DNA of 64,000 nucleotides from JADJNW01 sp964526645 (GCA_964526645.1 CAZGJN010000012.1:1-64000), one strand, 5' to 3'. Positions 36,466-46,343 are shown, counted from the first letter of the stretch. Translations and numbers: made by a program. Notes: a model not told the origin generated them from the letters alone.

Positions 36466-36541
36466 AAGTTTGGTAGTCTAACGTTTCGGGGCTTACTTTG
36501 TGTCTTCAAAATCTAACACTTTTTAAATATCAAATTGGATA

Positions 36542-36895
36542 ATGAGCGAAATCACTAAACAATCTCAAATCAACATAATCGTTGGGCTCGATGCCCAAAA
36601 CATCCCCATCAGCATCCACTGGCAGGCAAATGACGCGCCGGGCGCACGGGCACCCCAGGAATGCAAAGCGATGTTGCTTTCCCTTTTTGATGAAGTGAAT
36701 AAAGAAACGCTGAAAATTGACCTCTGGACGAAAGATATGCAGGTGATCGAAATGGATCGCTTTTTCTTTCAGACCCTGCGCGCTTTAGCGGACACCTACT
36801 ACCGCGCTACCCAGCATGCCCAACTTGCCGCTGATATGCAGCGTTTTGTGCAATATTTTGGAGAACAAACCGAGATTTTGCCCAAAACGCAATAG
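36542..36895 (+). CDS. gldC: Gliding motility protein GldC
   Basis: 117 residues, cytosolic. It resembles Flavobacterium GldC across its length: I-x-V-x-L-D near the start, an acidic middle, then LKIDLWTKDMQVIEMDRFFFQTL, ADTYYRAT, and a C-terminal RFVQYFGE. GldC is associated with the gliding/type IX apparatus, though it is not essential for gliding in Flavobacterium. Its presence agrees with the SprB-type adhesin in the same window. Confidence 0.9.
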   Translation: MSEITKQSQINIIVGLDAQNIPISIHWQANDAPGARAPQECKAMLLSLFDEVNKETLKIDLWTKDMQVIEMDRFFFQTLRALADTYYRATQHAQLAADMQRFVQYFGEQTEILPKTQ

Positions 36896-36935
36896 AAAAA
36901 TTGGACTTTCAAACTGGGCAGGCTTTTAAAAATAA

Positions 36936-36967
36936 TTTGCATTTTCTCAAAAGACATGCTATCTTTG
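36936..36967 (+). promoter_or_regulatory. Promoter of the SRP RNA
   Basis: TTTG (36936-36939), 20-bp spacer, TATCTTTG (36960-36967): exact consensus, ending 6 nt before the RNA. Confidence 0.9.
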
Positions 36968-36973
36968 CGCTCT

Positions 36974-37066
36974 GGTGAGCCCACACGACCAGCTCCCTCT
37001 GAACCCCCCCAGGGCGGAAACGCAGCAAGGGTAGGGGGTCGTAGCGGTGCGATGTGTCAGCTCACC
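36974..37066 (+). ncRNA. ffs: Signal recognition particle RNA (small bacterial type)
   Basis: About 93 nt. The ends pair (GGTGAGC with GCTCACC) and the middle contains the conserved Ffh-binding tip CCAGGGCGGAAACGCAGCAA followed by GGGTAGGGGG, as in bacterial 4.5S RNAs. It forms the ribonucleoprotein with Ffh that targets membrane proteins. Confidence 0.93.
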
Positions 37067-37152
37067 TCATTAACATAACACTCAGACCTACCCCAAAACA
37101 TTGTCCCTTACCTAATCCCAAAACGTTATTTCTTTTTGAAAATAATACATTG

Positions 37153-37821
37153 ATGAAGTTTTTTATTGATACAGCAAGCCTCGATCAAATTAAAGAAGCC
37201 AAAGACCTGGGCATCCTGGATGGTGTGACAACCAATCCGTCGTTGATGGCAAAAGAGGGTATTATTGGCGAGGAAAATATCCTGAAGCATTACGAAAAAA
37301 TTTGTGCTTTGGTGGATGGGGATGTGAGCGCTGAGGTGATTGCCACTGATTTTGAAGGAATTATAAAAGAAGGGAAAATACTGGCGCAAATAGCGGACAA
37401 CATCGTGGTGAAAGTGCCCATGATTAAAGATGGCGTAAAAGCGTTGGCTTTCTTTTACGAAGAAAATATTCGTACCAATTGCACCTTAGTGTTTTCGGCG
37501 GGGCAGGCGATTCTGGCTGCTAAAGCGGGTGCTACTTACTTGTCGCCTTTTATTGGAAGAATTGATGATATTTCCTGGGATGGAATTGAATTAATTCGCG
37601 AAATTGCCGAAATTTACGCTGTGCAAGGTTTTGATACCCAGATTTTGGCAGCTTCCATCCGCAATGCCAAGCATATCGTGGATGCTGCAAAAGCGGGTGC
37701 TGACGTAGTGACCTGCCCGCTCTCGGCGATTCTGGGATTGCTTAAACATCCACTAACGGACATTGGCCTGGAGCAATTCCTCGCCGATCATAAAAAAGCA
37801 AATGAGCTTGTTTTAAAATAG
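37153..37821 (+). CDS. Transaldolase (short TalC/fructose-6-phosphate aldolase family)
   Basis: 222 residues from ATG 37153 (MKFFIDTASLDQIKEA). Motifs DGVTTNPSL, the Schiff-base lysine in NIVVKVPM, and FIGRIDDISWDG. The short form acts as a transaldolase in most bacteria. An upstream frame extension runs back over the SRP RNA and is not coding. A terminator follows. Confidence 0.93.
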   Translation: MKFFIDTASLDQIKEAKDLGILDGVTTNPSLMAKEGIIGEENILKHYEKICALVDGDVSAEVIATDFEGIIKEGKILAQIADNIVVKVPMIKDGVKALAFFYEENIRTNCTLVFSAGQAILAAKAGATYLSPFIGRIDDISWDGIELIREIAEIYAVQGFDTQILAASIRNAKHIVDAAKAGADVVTCPLSAILGLLKHPLTDIGLEQFLADHKKANELVLK

Positions 37822-37844
37822 AGGCTATCTTTTTACCAATTGAA

Positions 37845-37877
37845 GGAGCAAATCGTCAAAGATTCTGCTCCTTTTTT
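37845..37877 (+). terminator. Terminator after transaldolase
   Basis: GGAGCA-AATC pairs with GATT-(C)-TGCTCC, loop GTCAAA, followed by six T. Confidence 0.85.
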
Positions 37878-37880
37878 ATG

Positions 37881-38654
37881 CTACCCTAAAAATCTACTGG
37901 TGAGTATTTTCAAAAAATTGCGCGACTCCCGCCACAAAATTTTCAGACCCATCGTGCTGAAGGTAATGCCTTCTTTCAAGTGTACGGGTACGGCATACAC
38001 GGGCATTTTGCCATTTGCCAGCACCAAAAATTCGAGGTCGAATAAAAAACGCTGGATACTTGTCTTCAAAAAAATCGCTTTACCTCTTGCGTCAAAGCCT
38101 TTTAAACCACATTGCGAATCTTCCACTGGCACGTTGAGCAACTGCCGGATAAACCAACGAAAGCTTCTGGATAATACTTTGCGAAACCAGGGTACTTTTT
38201 CATAATAGGCGGTGCTGCGATGCCCTACGACAATACCCGGTTGTTGGTGCAGCGCAGCTTCAATTGCCAGCATGCTTTCCAGGGTGTAAGGAAAATCTAC
38301 ATCCGTGAAAATATAAAAATCACTCTCGCTCTGGCGCACGCCTTCGCGCAATGCCTGCCCTTTGCCGCGATTTTGGGCATAACTGATGAGTGTAAGATCG
38401 GGTATGAATTGGCGTAGGTGCTGTAAATCAGCTGCTTGGATATTTTCAGTAGAACCATCATTGACGAAAGTGAGGCAAATTCTTTCGGACACAGCGTGTT
38501 GGCAGAATTCCAAGAAATGCTCAGCAACCCGTTGCGCCCATCCCGGACGCGGATTGTAGCAAGGGATGATGATCGTAAGTGAAATCGCGGAAGTTTGGGC
38601 GTTCAAGTCTGCTGCAATTGATTCGAGGCGAAAGATATGACTTTTACCACTCAA
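37881..38654 (-). CDS. Family 2 glycosyltransferase (dolichyl-phosphate-sugar synthase-like)
   Basis: 257 residues. GT2 fold motifs: TIIIPCYN near residue 28, FVNDGST, RGKGQALREG, TDVDFPY and the QCGLKGF segment, as in Alg5/DPM1-like prenyl-phosphate glycosyltransferases. No membrane domain is visible. The first about 22 residues overlap the dispersed intergenic 16-mer (38590-38605), so the annotated N-terminus may be recently captured sequence or the true start may differ. Confidence 0.85.
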   Translation of the reverse strand: MSGKSHIFRLESIAADLNAQTSAISLTIIIPCYNPRPGWAQRVAEHFLEFCQHAVSERICLTFVNDGSTENIQAADLQHLRQFIPDLTLISYAQNRGKGQALREGVRQSESDFYIFTDVDFPYTLESMLAIEAALHQQPGIVVGHRSTAYYEKVPWFRKVLSRSFRWFIRQLLNVPVEDSQCGLKGFDARGKAIFLKTSIQRFLFDLEFLVLANGKMPVYAVPVHLKEGITFSTMGLKILWRESRNFLKILTSRFLG

Positions 38655-38674
38655 AGATCAAACTTCCCAATATT

Positions 38675-40705
38675 TTAAACCTTCCAAAATCGGAGGAGCA
38701 ATACTTCTGCTGCCAAAAAAGCTAATGCCAGTATCAGGCACCAGCGCCACAGCACAATACCTTGACTCCTTTCTTCAATTTTTGCCGTCAACACAGCTTC
38801 TTCCAGCACATCAATAACGGTTAGATTGGGGCGCAGCTGGCTTTTTAAAGCCTCCGATGTGACATAATCAAGGGCGGACTCTTTTCGGTCATAGTCAAAA
38901 GCATAAGTAGCCAGCGTAGAATCAGCACTCAAAAACAAATCGTAGAAACCTGCTTGTAATATCTGATTGCCAATACCTAAAAATGCCTTCGCGCCAATGA
39001 TTCTTTGCTCAGGAATAAATTCGCCCTCCTCGCCGCGCAGTTTATATACCATATCCGTACTATTCAAAAAGTGCTCTGTTTCAATGACTTCATCGCGCCC
39101 AATCGTATAAGCAATTTTTTTAGCTCGATTGGATGAAATCGCCATTTTGTACAACATCGGAATAAAAATCTCGCCACTTTGCGCTAAGTTGTTGAAAGAT
39201 TCTTCCAGCGGTGCGGCACAAACGTATAAATTGCCTTGACCAATGCGGTATTTTGAAAGAAAAGAACTTCCATCCCGATACGTCAATAGTTGCTCTTCTC
39301 CCCGTGCGTTACTCCGATTGGTTCGAAAATTACCTTTGGTAACGGGCAAACGGAGATTGGCACTTTTATTTTCAAATACATCTCGGAAAATAAATTCTTC
39401 TGTATTGACAGAACCGACGTTTTTTTCACCTTCTGCAAATGCTTGAAAATCATTGGCTGGAAAGCTATTCAAAAAAATGCGATAGGAATTCACATCAGCC
39501 TGCCGGGCAGGAAAGACGAGCACGTTGCCGCCGTTTTCTACATACTCTTTGAGTTCTGAGGCTAAACCCGAAGAAATAGCAAGCAGGTCATGCAGGATAA
39601 TAAATTGATAACTTGGAAATTGGGAATACTGAATATTTTTGGTGAATTGATTCGTCGCTTGAAAGTTGACCATACCAGCAAAAGCAGCATCTAAGTAGCG
39701 ACTCGGTATTTGTTCGCTGATAATCAAGCTTTTAATCACTTCCGGTACCTCAAAACTAATAAAAAAATTGTCATCAAACTGAACAGGATAATCCGTGATA
39801 GCCAATGCCGCCGTATGCCAGCCCGTGCGCAGAGGAGTAATGGGCACTGTATCCGTCACAGCACTTTGTGCGGGGATATTCATGGTACCCACGGGCTTGT
39901 TTTGCCCCTCAAACCGAATACTCAAGCGTACATTGTCGGCATCTTCCTTGCTATAATTTCGGATAGAGACCAAGAGGTTATTTGTTTGATTCAATAGCTG
40001 CACAGGTGCTTCAAACCAAGCAGAATCAATACCTACATTGCGTTCTTGCACTGCCTGAAGCGGCACGAGGTTTACTTCAAGAAGCGTATCCTGAAAATTT
40101 TGTAAATCCGTAATGTTTTTTTGAAAATCAGATATTACATAAGCCGTTTGCGTCTCCGCCTTTCCGGTATTAAGTGCCTGTTGCTGGCGCGTCAGCACTT
40201 TAGAAAGATCGCGTGTAGCCGGCGAAATCTTGATTTCATCAATTAACTGCAGTGCATCTTCTTTGCTCACCAAACGTTGGTGCCGCCCTTCAAAATCATT
40301 TGTCAAAATCTGAAATTCATCTTCTACGCCGTAAGCTTGCACAATCTCACGCGCTCTTTGCTTCGCACGCTCCAAAAGGGGCGCTTCCTGGCTCAGGGCA
40401 GCCATGCTAAACGAATTATCTATAAAAATACTCAGGCTTTTTCGCCCTTGTTTCACTTCGGCATCTTGAGGAATAAAAGGCTGCGCAAAAGCCAACACCA
40501 AAAACAGCAGCGCCAATAGCCGAGTTATCAACACGAACAGGTTGCGGAGCTTGGAGCGCGCACTCGTTTCTTCCTTTACTTCCCGCAAAAAACGGACATT
40601 TGTGAAATACACTTTTTTGAACCGGCGAAAATAAAATAAGTGCAGGATAATCGGAATTGCTAAAGTCGCCAGCGCCAATAAAAATGTCGGGTATAAAAAT
40701 TGCAT
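38675..40705 (-). CDS. BatA-like membrane protein with VWA-like domain
   Basis: 676 residues from ATG 40705 (MQFLYPTFLLALATLAIPI). The N-terminal double-membrane BatA/DUF-type domain (HLFYFRRFKKVYFTN, second helix near residue 56) precedes a VWA-like region with a MIDAS-type DNSFS motif. A long extracytoplasmic beta-rich part follows, and a C-terminal membrane helix. Such genes are common in Bacteroidota beside Bat operons; the exact function is unknown. It lies 20 nt downstream of nothing else, with the glycosyltransferase following in the same direction. Confidence 0.8.
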   Translation of the reverse strand: MQFLYPTFLLALATLAIPIILHLFYFRRFKKVYFTNVRFLREVKEETSARSKLRNLFVLITRLLALLFLVLAFAQPFIPQDAEVKQGRKSLSIFIDNSFSMAALSQEAPLLERAKQRAREIVQAYGVEDEFQILTNDFEGRHQRLVSKEDALQLIDEIKISPATRDLSKVLTRQQQALNTGKAETQTAYVISDFQKNITDLQNFQDTLLEVNLVPLQAVQERNVGIDSAWFEAPVQLLNQTNNLLVSIRNYSKEDADNVRLSIRFEGQNKPVGTMNIPAQSAVTDTVPITPLRTGWHTAALAITDYPVQFDDNFFISFEVPEVIKSLIISEQIPSRYLDAAFAGMVNFQATNQFTKNIQYSQFPSYQFIILHDLLAISSGLASELKEYVENGGNVLVFPARQADVNSYRIFLNSFPANDFQAFAEGEKNVGSVNTEEFIFRDVFENKSANLRLPVTKGNFRTNRSNARGEEQLLTYRDGSSFLSKYRIGQGNLYVCAAPLEESFNNLAQSGEIFIPMLYKMAISSNRAKKIAYTIGRDEVIETEHFLNSTDMVYKLRGEEGEFIPEQRIIGAKAFLGIGNQILQAGFYDLFLSADSTLATYAFDYDRKESALDYVTSEALKSQLRPNLTVIDVLEEAVLTAKIEERSQGIVLWRWCLILALAFLAAEVLLLRFWKV

Positions 40706-40830
40706 GAACGATTGATTGTGAAACCGTGTACGATTTGATCTTTCTTTCCTCAAACGCCAAAAATACAAAGTCAGTTGCAAATATCAAGTATTTCCTGCCT
40801 GCTGAAGTGTTATAGAAGGGTTAAAGGTGA

Positions 40831-41293
40831 AATCGAAAACCTGCCGAAGCAGTACCCCAGGCTTATGGCTTGTCGGTTTACAAAACCGGCAGTGTACTGA
40901 GGAAACTTGTTCGCCGCCTTGAAGATTTTGCTTTAGAATCCCAAGTGGGTGAGGTTTTCTTTGCCCCCGTGGATGTTGTATCAAGTAACGAAAACGCTCC
41001 GCAGCCTGACCTGATCTACATAAGCCAAGCCAATGCCGCCATCATAGATGAATAAGAAGGAATTGTAAATGGTATGCCCCATTTGGTCGTTGAAATTATT
41101 TCTCCAAGCTCCATTAAGCGCGATCGAATTGAAAAAATGTCAATTTATGAACAATTCAAAATCAAAGAATACTGGCCCGTGGATCCCCAATAATCAAAGC
41201 ATCGAAATTTATATTTTGAAAGATGACAAGTACGCCTTGCACGCTTTTGCGGATGCTACGGAAAAAGTGCTGGAGGGATTGGAAGTTTTGTAA
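40831..41293 (+). pseudogene. Uma2 (DUF820) family endonuclease remnant
   Basis: The protein trace matches Uma2 proteins: VLRKLVRRLEDFALE, GEVFFAPVDVV, QPDLIYIS, then EGIVNGMPHLVVEIISPSS, IYEQFKIKEYW and QSIEIYILKD. It is broken by an in-frame TAA (41053-41055) and by an extra C in CCCC (41185-41188) that shifts the frame before NNQSIEIY. The usual N-terminal third is missing. Uma2 proteins are abundant restriction-like nucleases of unclear role in Saprospiria and cyanobacteria. The gene is decayed unless both lesions are sequencing errors. Confidence 0.85.
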
Positions 41294-41380
41294 ATTGTAC
41301 AGGAGAACTTCAGCCGCCTCCGTAATTGTAAGTCGTAAGTCCGTAGCTATGGCATAGCCATCCCTTCGGGAAAGCAGCCG

Positions 41381-44236
41381 TTACGCCAACTTCTCCTTCA
41401 AAAACGCCGCCGTTTTTGATTCCTTCACCTCCGCCAAATCTTCCGGTCGTCCTTGAAAGACGAGGTGTCCGCCATTTTTCCCTCCTTCGGGACCCAAATC
41501 AATAATCCAATCCGCATTTTTAGCAACTTCCATGTTGTGCTCCACGACGAGTACGGTATGTCCTTTTTCAACCAGGGCATTCAGCGCATCGAGCAATTTG
41601 CGGATGTCGTGAAAATGCAAGCCGGTGGTCGGTTCATCAAAAATGAAGAGAATATTTTCGGTGCTGCGCTCTTTGGTCAGGAACGATGCGAGCTTCACAC
41701 GCTGCGCCTCGCCGCCGGAGAGGGTGCTGGAGGATTGCCCTAACTTTACATACCCAAGCCCAACATTATACAAGGGTTGAATTTTATTTACGACTTCTTT
41801 TACATCCGCAAAAAAATCGAGGGCTTCTTCCACACTTAGTTCAAGAACGTCGGAGATATTTTTGCCGTGGTATTCTACCTCCAGGAGCTCGGCTTTGAAG
41901 CGCTTGCCTTTGCACTCTTCACATTCCAGGCGCACATCGGCAAGGAATTGCATTTCGATGATTTGTTCGCCTTCACCTTTGCAAGTATCGCAGCGACCGC
42001 CATCCACGTTAAAAGAAAAATGCGAAGGTTTGTATCCGCGAATTTTAGCTAATTGTTGCTTCGCAAATAAATCACGTATGGCATCATACGCTTTTACGTA
42101 AGTGACTGGATTGGAGCGAGATGACTTGCCAATTGGATTCTGATCCACCATTTCCACCTGAGTCAGTTTTTTCAAATCGCCTTCAATACCTGCGTGCAAG
42201 CCTGGCGCTTTCGGCGAATTTTCACCAAAATGTTTTTTTAATGCCGGATATAAAATTTGCTTGACTAAAGTCGTTTTGCCCGAACCGGACACACCCGTGA
42301 CCACCGTGAGCGCATTCAGCGGGATTTTAGCATCTATATTTTTTAAATTATGCTGCTTCGCGCCTTTGATTTCAATGAAATGCGTGGCTTTTCGGCGATT
42401 TTTTGGAACGGGAATCGTCATCCGACCGCTCATGTATTTGGTCGTCAGACTTTCCGTTGCTTCATTATAAATATCTGCATAATTTCCTGCAAATATTACT
42501 TCGCCGCCGTGAATGCCCGCCGCCGGACCAATATCTACTAAATAATCGGCATTTTTTATGATATCCTCTTCATGTTCTACTACAATCACGGTGTTGCCCA
42601 AATCACGCAAAGCTTTCAACACACCTACCAAGCGAGCGCTATCGCGCGGATGCAAGCCCACGCTCGGTTCGTCGAGAATGTACATGGAGCTCGTGAGATT
42701 ACTCCCCAAAGTCCGTGTCAGATTGATCCGCTGTGTCTCGCCGCCGGAAAGCGTAGAAGATAAGCGATTGAGCGTGAGATAACTCAAGCCCAAATCCATC
42801 ATATATTTCAAACGGTTATTAATTTCCAATAATAATCGGCGCCCGATTTTCGCATCAAACGCACTTAATTCAATACTTTGTATATGCTCGTACAGCTCGT
42901 CAATCGGCATATCCACCAGGTCGGTGATTGGTTTTCCGGCAATTTTCACATACGTGGCTTCCTTGCGCAAACGCCCGCCCTCGCAGGTAGGGCACAAGGT
43001 TTTGCCGCGATACCGTGCAAGCATCACGCGATTTTGAATTTTGTACGTTTTTTGTTCCAATTCTTCAAAAAACGCATCAATGCCCCAAAAATGCTGGTTG
43101 CCTTTCCACAGCAGGCGTTGTTGCGCTTTGCTCAAATCCTGGTAGGGTTTGTGAATCGGGAAATCGAATACATGCGCTGTTTCAATTAGTTTTTCGAGCC
43201 AAAGCCCAAATTTTTCACCACTCCAGGGCGCGATGGCGCCTTCGTAAACAGACTTGGATTTGTCGGGAATCACCTTGTCTTCGTCAATGCCCATCACCTG
43301 GCTGAAGCCTTCGCAAGTGGGGCAAGCGCCGTAGGGATTGTTGAAATTGAAGAGTTGAGGCGTGGGGTCGAGGAAAGTGAGGTCATCCAGTTCAAAGCGA
43401 TTGTTGAAATTTCGTCGCTCAACGCCCATCACATCCACCACCGCTTCGCCTTCACTTTCGTAAAATGCCGTTTGCACGGAGTCGCTGATGCGTTTTATAT
43501 TTTCTAAATCGTCTTTCGTAACGGCAAAGCGGTCAATGAGAATGAGCGGATTTTTATCCTGAATCGCACCGATTTTTTTATCCAAATCGGGATGTCCTTT
43601 TTCTAACACTTCCTGAATATCTTTCAACTCCCCGTCCATCAGCACCCGCGTGTAGCCTTTTTGCAGGAGCAAATCGAGTTCCTGTTGCAGCGTGCGATCC
43701 TTGTATTTGTAAGGCAGTGGAATAAAGAGTTGAATACGCGTGCTTTCTTCATGACTTTGAATGAAATCAACGACATCCGCTACTTCGTGGCGTTTTACCA
43801 AATTACCAGAAACGGGCGAATACGTCTTGCCCACGCGCGCGTAGAGCAGGCGCAGGTAGTCGTACACCTCGGTGAGCGTGCCAACGGTAGAGCGGGCATT
43901 GGAAGTGCTGACTTTCTGCTCGATTGCAATCGCAGGACAAATGCCTTTGATATAATCCACATCAGGCTTTTTCATACGCCCCAAAAACTGCCGTGCATAG
44001 CTCGATAAACTTTCCACGTAGCGCCGCTGCCCTTCGGCAAAGAGCGTATCCATCGTAATCGAAGACTTGCCAGAGCCCGACACGCCCGTGACGACGACGA
44101 GTTTGTTTTTGGGAATCGCCAAGTCCACGTTCTTTAAGTTGTTGGAACGGGCACCTTTGATGAAAATGAAGTTTTTTATATCCTGCGACTCGACTGGCTC
44201 TGCGACCGCGAGGGTGGTAGTTTTTTTCTTTGACAT
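41381..44236 (-). CDS. uvrA: Excinuclease ABC subunit A
   Basis: 951 residues, damage recognition in nucleotide excision repair. Walker A GVSGSGKSS at residues 51-59 and a second at GVSGSGKTT; two ABC signatures (LSGGETQR and LSGGEAQR); the zinc modules GACPTCEGF, CPTCEGG and CDTCKGEG with CEECKG. Full length and intact. Transcribed toward the Uma2 remnant. Confidence 0.97.
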   Translation of the reverse strand: MSKKKTTTLAVAEPVESQDIKNFIFIKGARSNNLKNVDLAIPKNKLVVVTGVSGSGKSSITMDTLFAEGQRRYVESLSSYARQFLGRMKKPDVDYIKGICPAIAIEQKVSTSNARSTVGTLTEVYDYLRLLYARVGKTYSPVSGNLVKRHEVADVVDFIQSHEESTRIQLFIPLPYKYKDRTLQQELDLLLQKGYTRVLMDGELKDIQEVLEKGHPDLDKKIGAIQDKNPLILIDRFAVTKDDLENIKRISDSVQTAFYESEGEAVVDVMGVERRNFNNRFELDDLTFLDPTPQLFNFNNPYGACPTCEGFSQVMGIDEDKVIPDKSKSVYEGAIAPWSGEKFGLWLEKLIETAHVFDFPIHKPYQDLSKAQQRLLWKGNQHFWGIDAFFEELEQKTYKIQNRVMLARYRGKTLCPTCEGGRLRKEATYVKIAGKPITDLVDMPIDELYEHIQSIELSAFDAKIGRRLLLEINNRLKYMMDLGLSYLTLNRLSSTLSGGETQRINLTRTLGSNLTSSMYILDEPSVGLHPRDSARLVGVLKALRDLGNTVIVVEHEEDIIKNADYLVDIGPAAGIHGGEVIFAGNYADIYNEATESLTTKYMSGRMTIPVPKNRRKATHFIEIKGAKQHNLKNIDAKIPLNALTVVTGVSGSGKTTLVKQILYPALKKHFGENSPKAPGLHAGIEGDLKKLTQVEMVDQNPIGKSSRSNPVTYVKAYDAIRDLFAKQQLAKIRGYKPSHFSFNVDGGRCDTCKGEGEQIIEMQFLADVRLECEECKGKRFKAELLEVEYHGKNISDVLELSVEEALDFFADVKEVVNKIQPLYNVGLGYVKLGQSSSTLSGGEAQRVKLASFLTKERSTENILFIFDEPTTGLHFHDIRKLLDALNALVEKGHTVLVVEHNMEVAKNADWIIDLGPEGGKNGGHLVFQGRPEDLAEVKESKTAAFLKEKLA

Positions 44237-44284
44237 TTTTTGCTAGTTCGAAAGTTTGACGTTTGGAAGTTCGGAGGTTTTAGT

Positions 44285-44689
44285 TTATTCGTTTATAACT
44301 GCTTGGGCTTCAATTTCAATTAAAAAATCGGGATTCGCCAATCCATTTACACTTATCCAAGTGCTGGCTGGAGGCGTTTCTGTACCAAAAAATTCGCGCA
44401 ATACTGTTCCCACGATATGTCCTTTTTCCTCATTATAATTGACAATATAGAGTCGTAATATTACAATATCCTTTAATACGCCTCCGGCTGTTTCGATGGC
44501 AATTTGCACATTTTCAAAGGCTTTTCTAGCTTGGATCTCAAAATCAGCGCTAACGATTTGCGCTGATTTATCCCAAGCAACCTGACCGGAGATAAACACT
44601 TCTCTACCCGGTTTGGTTATCACAATTTGCGAAAAGCCATATTGCTTGCTATTGAAGAGTTCGGGCGGATTGAGGTATTGTTTGGACAT
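44285..44689 (-). CDS. RidA family protein
   Basis: 134 residues from ATG 44689 (MSKQYLNPPELF); upstream codons come from repeat-like DNA. Family features: SQIVITKPGREVFISGQVAWD, QARKAFENVQ, DIVILRLYIVN and PPASTWISVNGLANP, ending EIEAQAVI. RidA enzymes deaminate reactive enamine/imine intermediates. The catalytic arginine/glutamate set of archetypal RidA is only partly evident, so it may be one of the Rid subfamilies of other function. Confidence 0.85.
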   Translation of the reverse strand: MSKQYLNPPELFNSKQYGFSQIVITKPGREVFISGQVAWDKSAQIVSADFEIQARKAFENVQIAIETAGGVLKDIVILRLYIVNYNEEKGHIVGTVLREFFGTETPPASTWISVNGLANPDFLIEIEAQAVINE

Positions 44690-45053
44690 AGTAAAATCAA
44701 CGTTTCGGGTTTGGGTGTTTGAAGGTTTTGGGGGTTGGCGATCTGAATACACGAACACATCACATCAGAACACAATAAACACATTTGTTTAAAACAGAAA
44801 AGTAAAGGTAGAGTTTTGTGCGGAGATGGGGAAGTTTTAATCTACAACATTGTAAAATCAAGCTACGGCATGCTTGACTTGGGCAGATGAAAGTAAGAGC
44901 TTTCGTAAGCCTGTGAGCGCGGATGGGGGATAATTTTAAAGAGTCTTGATTACCAAATTTTGGGAAGAAAAACTTGAGATACATTCTCAAATCCCTTTTT
45001 GTAATTTTCCGCAACTTTTGTTAATATTGCAATAGATTCAATTTGCGCATCTT
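44690..45053. other. Spacer with wordy repeats and a possible leaderless promoter
   Basis: Next to ridA it holds repeat-like words (AACGTTTCGGG at 44699, also at 36480; CACGAACAC at about 44750, also at 18140). At the right end TTTG (45017-45020), 17 bp, TCAATTTG (45038-45045) would place transcription start almost at the 45054 ATG, suggesting a leaderless mRNA. I see no gene in the middle. Confidence 0.4.
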
Positions 45054-46337
45054 ATGGAAACTTATGGCACCATTTTGAACATCGTAATGCCTATTTTTCT
45101 GATTCTCTTTCTAGTAGAAAAAGGGGTTGAGTGGTATTTGGGCAAAAAAGTGATTCGGGGCATGGATAGTATTTCCAGTTTGAGTTCGGGTATTACCAAT
45201 GTGGTGAAAGATGTGCTGGGCGTAAGCGTGAGCATCATCACTTATAGCTGGTTGGTGGAGCGGGTCGCTTTTTTTCAAATCGAGAATACCTGGCTGGTAT
45301 ATGTGATCGCGTTTATCGCTGTGGATTTTCAGGGTTATTGGTCGCACCGCTGGAGCCACGAGATCAATTTTCTTTGGAATCGGCACATCATTCACCACAG
45401 TAGTGAGGAATTTAACCTTTCCTGCGCGCTGCGCCAATCCATTTCTGGTTTTGTCAATTACTTCACGATTCTGCTGCTGCCTGCTGCTTTGCTGGGGGTA
45501 CCAGAGCAAGTGATCGCGGTGATTGCGCCGCTACATTTGTTTTTGCAATATTGGTACCACACACGCCTGATCGGCAAGATGGGCTTTTTGGAATACATCC
45601 TTGTGACACCTTCCCACCACAGGGTACACCATGCGATTAACAAAGAGTACTTGGATAAAAACCATTCCCAGATTTTTATTATTTGGGATAAGTTGTTTGG
45701 CACTTTTCAGGAAGAGCTGGCGCAAGTGCCGCCTGTGTATGGCGTGACGCGCCCGGTATGCACCTGGAATCCCATCAAAATCAATTTTCAGCACTTTTGG
45801 CTATTGCTCCAGGATACCTGGCGTACGCAGCGCTGGTGGGATAAGCTTCGCATTTGGTTTATGCCGACCGGCTGGCGACCTGATGACGTGAAAGAGCGCT
45901 ATCCTGTTTTTGCTATCAAAGACCCCTATCATTTTAAAAAATTTGATACTCCTGCTTCCAGAGGGCTGCACGTTTGGTCTTGGGTGCAAATATTTTTCAA
46001 CTACTGCCTGCTGGTTTATTTTTTTGCTTACATCGGGAAGATCGGCTCGCCTAATATGTTTATTTATGGTGCTTTCATTTTTATCTCGATTTATGCTTAT
46101 ACCGAGTTGATGGATCGCAATAAAAATGCGATGTTTTTGGAAATTGCCAAATCGGCGCTGGGGTTGTATCTGATTTATTATCTGGGCGATTGGTTTGGGG
46201 CGCGTGCCCACCTGGCATGGTTTACCTACCTGGTAGCCGCTTATCTAGTACTTTCGGCTTTTATTTCGAGTTGGTTTGTGCTTTTTGAAATCAGGAAAGA
46301 CGAGCAAAAACCGGACGCTACACTTTCTATAGCTTAA
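45054..46337 (+). CDS. Sterol desaturase / fatty acid hydroxylase family protein
   Basis: 427 residues, integral membrane di-iron oxygenase. The histidine clusters are HRWSH (98-102), HIIHH (111-115) and HHRVHH (188-193), with EFNLSCALRQS after the second, as in alkylglycerol monooxygenase-like members. Several further membrane helices follow in the C-terminal 130 residues. It might act on sterols, carotenoids or ether lipids; the substrate is unknown. Seven nt before the next gene, so probably an operon. Confidence 0.88.
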   Translation: METYGTILNIVMPIFLILFLVEKGVEWYLGKKVIRGMDSISSLSSGITNVVKDVLGVSVSIITYSWLVERVAFFQIENTWLVYVIAFIAVDFQGYWSHRWSHEINFLWNRHIIHHSSEEFNLSCALRQSISGFVNYFTILLLPAALLGVPEQVIAVIAPLHLFLQYWYHTRLIGKMGFLEYILVTPSHHRVHHAINKEYLDKNHSQIFIIWDKLFGTFQEELAQVPPVYGVTRPVCTWNPIKINFQHFWLLLQDTWRTQRWWDKLRIWFMPTGWRPDDVKERYPVFAIKDPYHFKKFDTPASRGLHVWSWVQIFFNYCLLVYFFAYIGKIGSPNMFIYGAFIFISIYAYTELMDRNKNAMFLEIAKSALGLYLIYYLGDWFGARAHLAWFTYLVAAYLVLSAFISSWFVLFEIRKDEQKPDATLSIA

Positions 46338-46343
46338 CCCCCG

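Noticed and set aside
37054..37152. Upstream extension of transaldolase
   Set aside because: It overlaps the end of the SRP RNA; the family begins at MKFFIDTA.
44760..45014. 84-codon minus-strand frame upstream of ridA
   Set aside because: Composition is non-coding, no motif, and it includes repeat-like words.
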